Assembly (NCBI GenBank): GCA_023376005.1
Contig: CM042152.1
Coordinates: forward strand, 71,752,893-71,816,892
Direction: 5' to 3'
Length of the DNA: 64,000 bases
Origin: Doryteuthis pealeii
Taxonomy: Eukaryota; Mollusca; Cephalopoda; Myopsida; Loliginidae
The translations under genes were made by a program, and so were the position numbers. The notes beneath the pieces were generated by a model that did not search any database, had not been told where the DNA came from, and worked only from the letters and a program-made list of their open reading frames with translations. The stretch's first letter is position 1. Each line of letters starts with the position of its first letter. This document shows, one piece after another, positions 61,215 to 64,000 of the stretch.

Positions 61215-62270
61215 AGATAAATAAATAGAATGAGATAAAACAGAGGGAACAACAACAAATAGCAAATTAACTCTTTAAATAATAACAGTTAATAGAAATA
61301 ATGATGAAGATGCGAAGTTAAAACAGAGAAACTGTTGCTGGGTAAGCCCTAATCAGCATGGAGTTTTGTCTGAGTATCAATGCTTAGGTAACTGATGTTG
61401 GGACAGGGCTGAGTTTAACAAGAGGCTAGGTTACATAGCCTAAGTGGTGACTGCTAAACATTAAATAGCATGGCGGATTATTCTAAGTGTCGACTACCAC
61501 TGAAGGCAAGGGCTTGATATCTACAGTTGAGGCATAGCGTAGGGGGGTGTCAAGTTAAGCAATGGGTGGCTGAATCGACTGGTAGAGTGTAGCAAAATGT
61601 CTGTCATAGTATCATCTTAGTCCCTAAATACAAGACAAATAAGAAATTACAGAACATAACAGGTTTAGGTTAACAGGCTAAAGTAATAGCGAGGGATGTC
61701 AAGGTATGCGAAAAGCCATTTAGGTAGCAAGAAGTGTCTGATATAATATTGTCTAAATACAAGACACAAATGGGGAAGAATTAAATTAAGAGATTACTGG
61801 GCTGACAGAAGCTTTTACGTAAACATGAAGAGTAAAGTAAATGTTATTTTGTGGAAATGAACACCAAAAATGATACAGACGAAGAAAGTATATCACATTA
61901 AGCAACGTACATAGTATGAGTATATTAACAACAGACCATAATAAACACCGCTTAGTACAGAGAAAAGAGTAAGTAATATAAGGGTCAGTTAAGAAATTAC
62001 TTTAACTAAGGAGAAAATGATAGACATAACTGAAGTCCTTATAGAAACTAAGTAGGTAGATAGAGGGAGATGATAAATTTGTTCTGAATGGTGACTGATT
62101 TGAAAAGGAGGGAAATACAGGCTGAGCTTTGGTGAAATGAAGTAAAGAGTGATTAAGCTTTTGTCCCCCATTGAAAGAACCACTAATAAAATAACTAAAG
62201 ATAAGGATGGTAACTTAGATTAATCTAACGGATAACTTCTAAGGATTATTTTTAATCTGGAAATATCACA
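61215..62270. mobile_element. Unclassified insertion in a cassette intron
   Basis: The cassette intron breaks off at 'tatataagata' and resumes near 'tgcttgtaggaaataaaatg' (62275), with about 150 bases of the usual intron missing. The insert has an internal repeat ('ctaaatacaagaca' at about 61623 and 61753) and no coding potential. Family not recognised. Confidence 0.5.
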
Positions 62271-62274
62271 TATA

Positions 62275-63459
62275 TGCTTGTAGGAAATAAAATGTAATGG
62301 AGAAATGTAATATTGATAAAGAAACCAGTATTTCCAACTCTTGCTAATAAATAGCCTTAAATTACGTCTCCTTCATAGCGGCCCTCTGAAAAGAAAGAAG
62401 TTGAAGTCCAAGCCTAGTGGCAGACTGTTTAATCTATAACTATTAGTTGTAAAATTAGTTTATCGAAACCTCTCAAGTTTTATGAAATCTTGTTTATTTT
62501 CATTACAATACACATGATCATTACTTGTGTCCATGATATGAAAGTAGACTATACGAGCAAAAGAAATAGGTTTGATTTTTTACATGCTTGTAACAGAGAT
62601 GGAAGTGTTTTATGAATGGATTAGGTATCTAAAAATGTTTCCTTTTCCAATGATTGTTTTTACATTGCAAAGGACAAAGATATATTGATGTGATTTTTGT
62701 GTTTGTATAGTTTTCTGAATATTTTGTATTACTCTTCAGCTTCATGATGTAAATAAGCTGGTGCTTGTACATATGATAATCACTTTTCATTAATGAAAAG
62801 TACATTTAGCTTTAAAGTTGTTAACATAATATGGACATCATTTCAGTGATCCTTAAGAAAGAGAAACTACTAGCTATTTGTAAGACATGTTGAAACACTT
62901 ATATGTTATATCGAAAGGATTTGGGAAAATGTATTTTCATCTGGCAGATTCCGATTTGGGATGTAGGAATGATTGCTTCATTGCTATTAAAATATATTTC
63001 TGAATTGGTCATAGATTCTAAAATGTGTTATGAAGGCTTGGAATTTTGTTTTATGAAATCTTTTTGTAATTATTACTAATATTAGTAATTTTCTTTTTTC
63101 TCCTTTCAGTGATATGTATTCATGAAGAAGAAATTACAAAGGAGAACATTCGCAATGAAAAAGTGGTTATTGTTCCATCATCAAATCCAGCGGACATTGA
63201 AAACATAGTTGTTGGTGGTAATCCTTTCGTATTTGCAGAAGATGATGATACTTTAACTGTAAAAGTGACTTTCAATGATCCAAAAGTTCCAGTTCGAATG
63301 AACCTGTTGAATACAAGCAACGTAGATGTTTATAATATGACTGTTACTTATACGGGTGGAAACATTATTTATTACACGGTGAGTAAGAGGCTTTTCTCAT
63401 AAAATGATAATGCTGAAACATTATTGGTTTTGAATTGTTTTTGTAAAAGCTTTTCGAAA
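62275..63459 (+). repeat. Cassette unit, 5' part, array-like
   Basis: The first 115 bases are diverged. From about 62390 to 63459 it is nearly identical to array units 2-4. It breaks off 81 nt after exon B. Confidence 0.92.
63110..63378 (+). CDS. Exon B, isolated 3'-most copy (intact)
   Basis: It is 269 nt, acceptor TCCTTTCAG, donor GTGAGT, frame intact. It differs from array unit 2 by Asn to Ser in NTSNVD and by synonymous changes (GGT in VVGG shared with unit 3, GAT for GAC). No exon C follows within the window because the intron is interrupted at 63460. Confidence 0.78.
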
Positions 63460-63910
63460 TACTACTGCAAGTCGTTCTCCCTGGTCTGTGAGAATAAGTC
63501 CTTTAAATATACCCCAATTTCACCACATCCGGGCTCCTCACTCATAATTGTCCGTGCAGCACGTGCGACACTCGCCAGCACGGCGCGACCACCCACATCC
63601 GGACCACTATGCCATTTCCTACTTCGCCGATCGTCCACAGCTCTCACATTCTGAAGGAAGCGGGTTCGACTCTAGGTCAGTCCTACACGCCAGGCAAAGC
63701 CTAGCCCGCTTCCTTCGAGAATACGGCAAGTCTTTCACGCCCGCCACCCTCTCCGTCACCACGTGTTGCACGAGGCAGGTCTCCTCTCTCACTACAATAC
63801 GCATGCGCAGATTTACAAGTATGGCTGAAAATCTGTTCGTAATAGAGTTAGGGTTAGGGTGAGGGTTTATATTAGTAGACGGCCGTGTAAGTCTGCGCAT
63901 GCGTTTACCC
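63460..63910. mobile_element. GC-rich insertion with box-B-like string
   Basis: It replaces the cassette intron abruptly at 63460. Base composition is far from the AT-rich surroundings. A string 'gggttcgactc' at 63661-63671 resembles a tRNA box B, so it may be a tRNA-derived SINE, but I see no clear box A. Open frames of about 100 residues on both strands are overlapping and have no recognisable motif. Confidence 0.4.
63799..63904. repeat. Foldback element with telomere-like core
   Basis: ACGCATGCGCAGATTTACA (63799-63817) is inverted at 63886-63904 with one mismatch. Between the arms is 'gttagggttagggt' (63847-63860) followed by 'gagggttta'. This looks like a 106-bp MITE-like foldback. Confidence 0.6.
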
Positions 63911-64000
63911 GAATCTTCCAATGTAAATGTATTTTTCTTTATTTTCTAAATCTGTTATTTCATACTTATTTTTATAAATCTAATGATATATTTCTCTTTC

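Noticed and set aside
63847..63865. Chromosome-end telomere
   Set aside because: There are only two or three imperfect repeats inside a small foldback, with ordinary sequence continuing beyond.
63548..63921. Two roughly 100-residue frames on opposite strands
   Set aside because: They lie in a GC-rich insertion where stops are scarce by composition; they overlap each other and show no motif.

Overview
This is animal DNA, not bacterial. It has long AT-rich introns, GT-AG exon boundaries, dense microsatellites, a tRNA-derived SINE, Helitrons, Ty3/gypsy elements and a LINE remnant. The style of the repeats and of the secreted Thr/Pro-rich protein suggests a lophotrochozoan, perhaps a mollusc or cephalopod, but nothing in the window fixes the taxon. 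I see no rRNA, no convincing tRNA, no CRISPR and no operon.

The real gene content is one multi-exon, mucin-like gene on the plus strand, seen only as internal exons. Its building block is a three-exon cassette. Exon B (269 nt, about 90 residues, starting with a Cys near the splice junction) is followed by exon C (133 nt, about 44 residues, ending with a second Cys) and exon A (42, 51, 78 or 108 nt, a Thr/Pro linker built from [IV]PTT repeats). The cassette starts and ends in phase 1; its commonest form is 510 nt (170 codons), so whole cassettes can be duplicated without breaking the frame. I saw no start codon exon, signal peptide, promoter or 3' end.

Layout. 1-5545: one old cassette (C, A, A, B, C) with a SINE. 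5546-11160: a noisy inverted copy of 1-5173. 11161-13129: AT-rich, no gene. 13130-14310: a further inverted partial copy with a broken exon B. 14311-16290: no gene. 16291-21445: a plus-strand Ty3/gypsy element, very noisy, ending at a single N (21446). 21447-26570: a near-spacerless palindrome with 2.5-kb arms; the right arm is then repeated in tandem to 30634. Each of these 2.57-kb units keeps the exon-B acceptor but has lost exon B, and carries a Helitron. 30641-48502: five complete 3.44-3.48-kb units (B-C-A) and the start of a sixth, cut by a second single N (48503). 48504-54360: AT-rich DNA and a decayed minus-strand Ty3/gypsy element. 54362-63459: diverged cassette pieces split by a probable 3.55-kb Helitron and another insertion, ending with an intact exon B. 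63460-64000: a GC-rich insertion with a small foldback and telomere-like repeats.

The most interesting biology is the frame-neutral exon-cassette amplification. The main caution is assembly quality. Homopolymer indels break every copy of exon C in the array, error density rises toward the second N, and both large palindromes look as if they could be missed-adapter or chimeric-read artefacts. Copy number and frame breaks should not be taken at face value.
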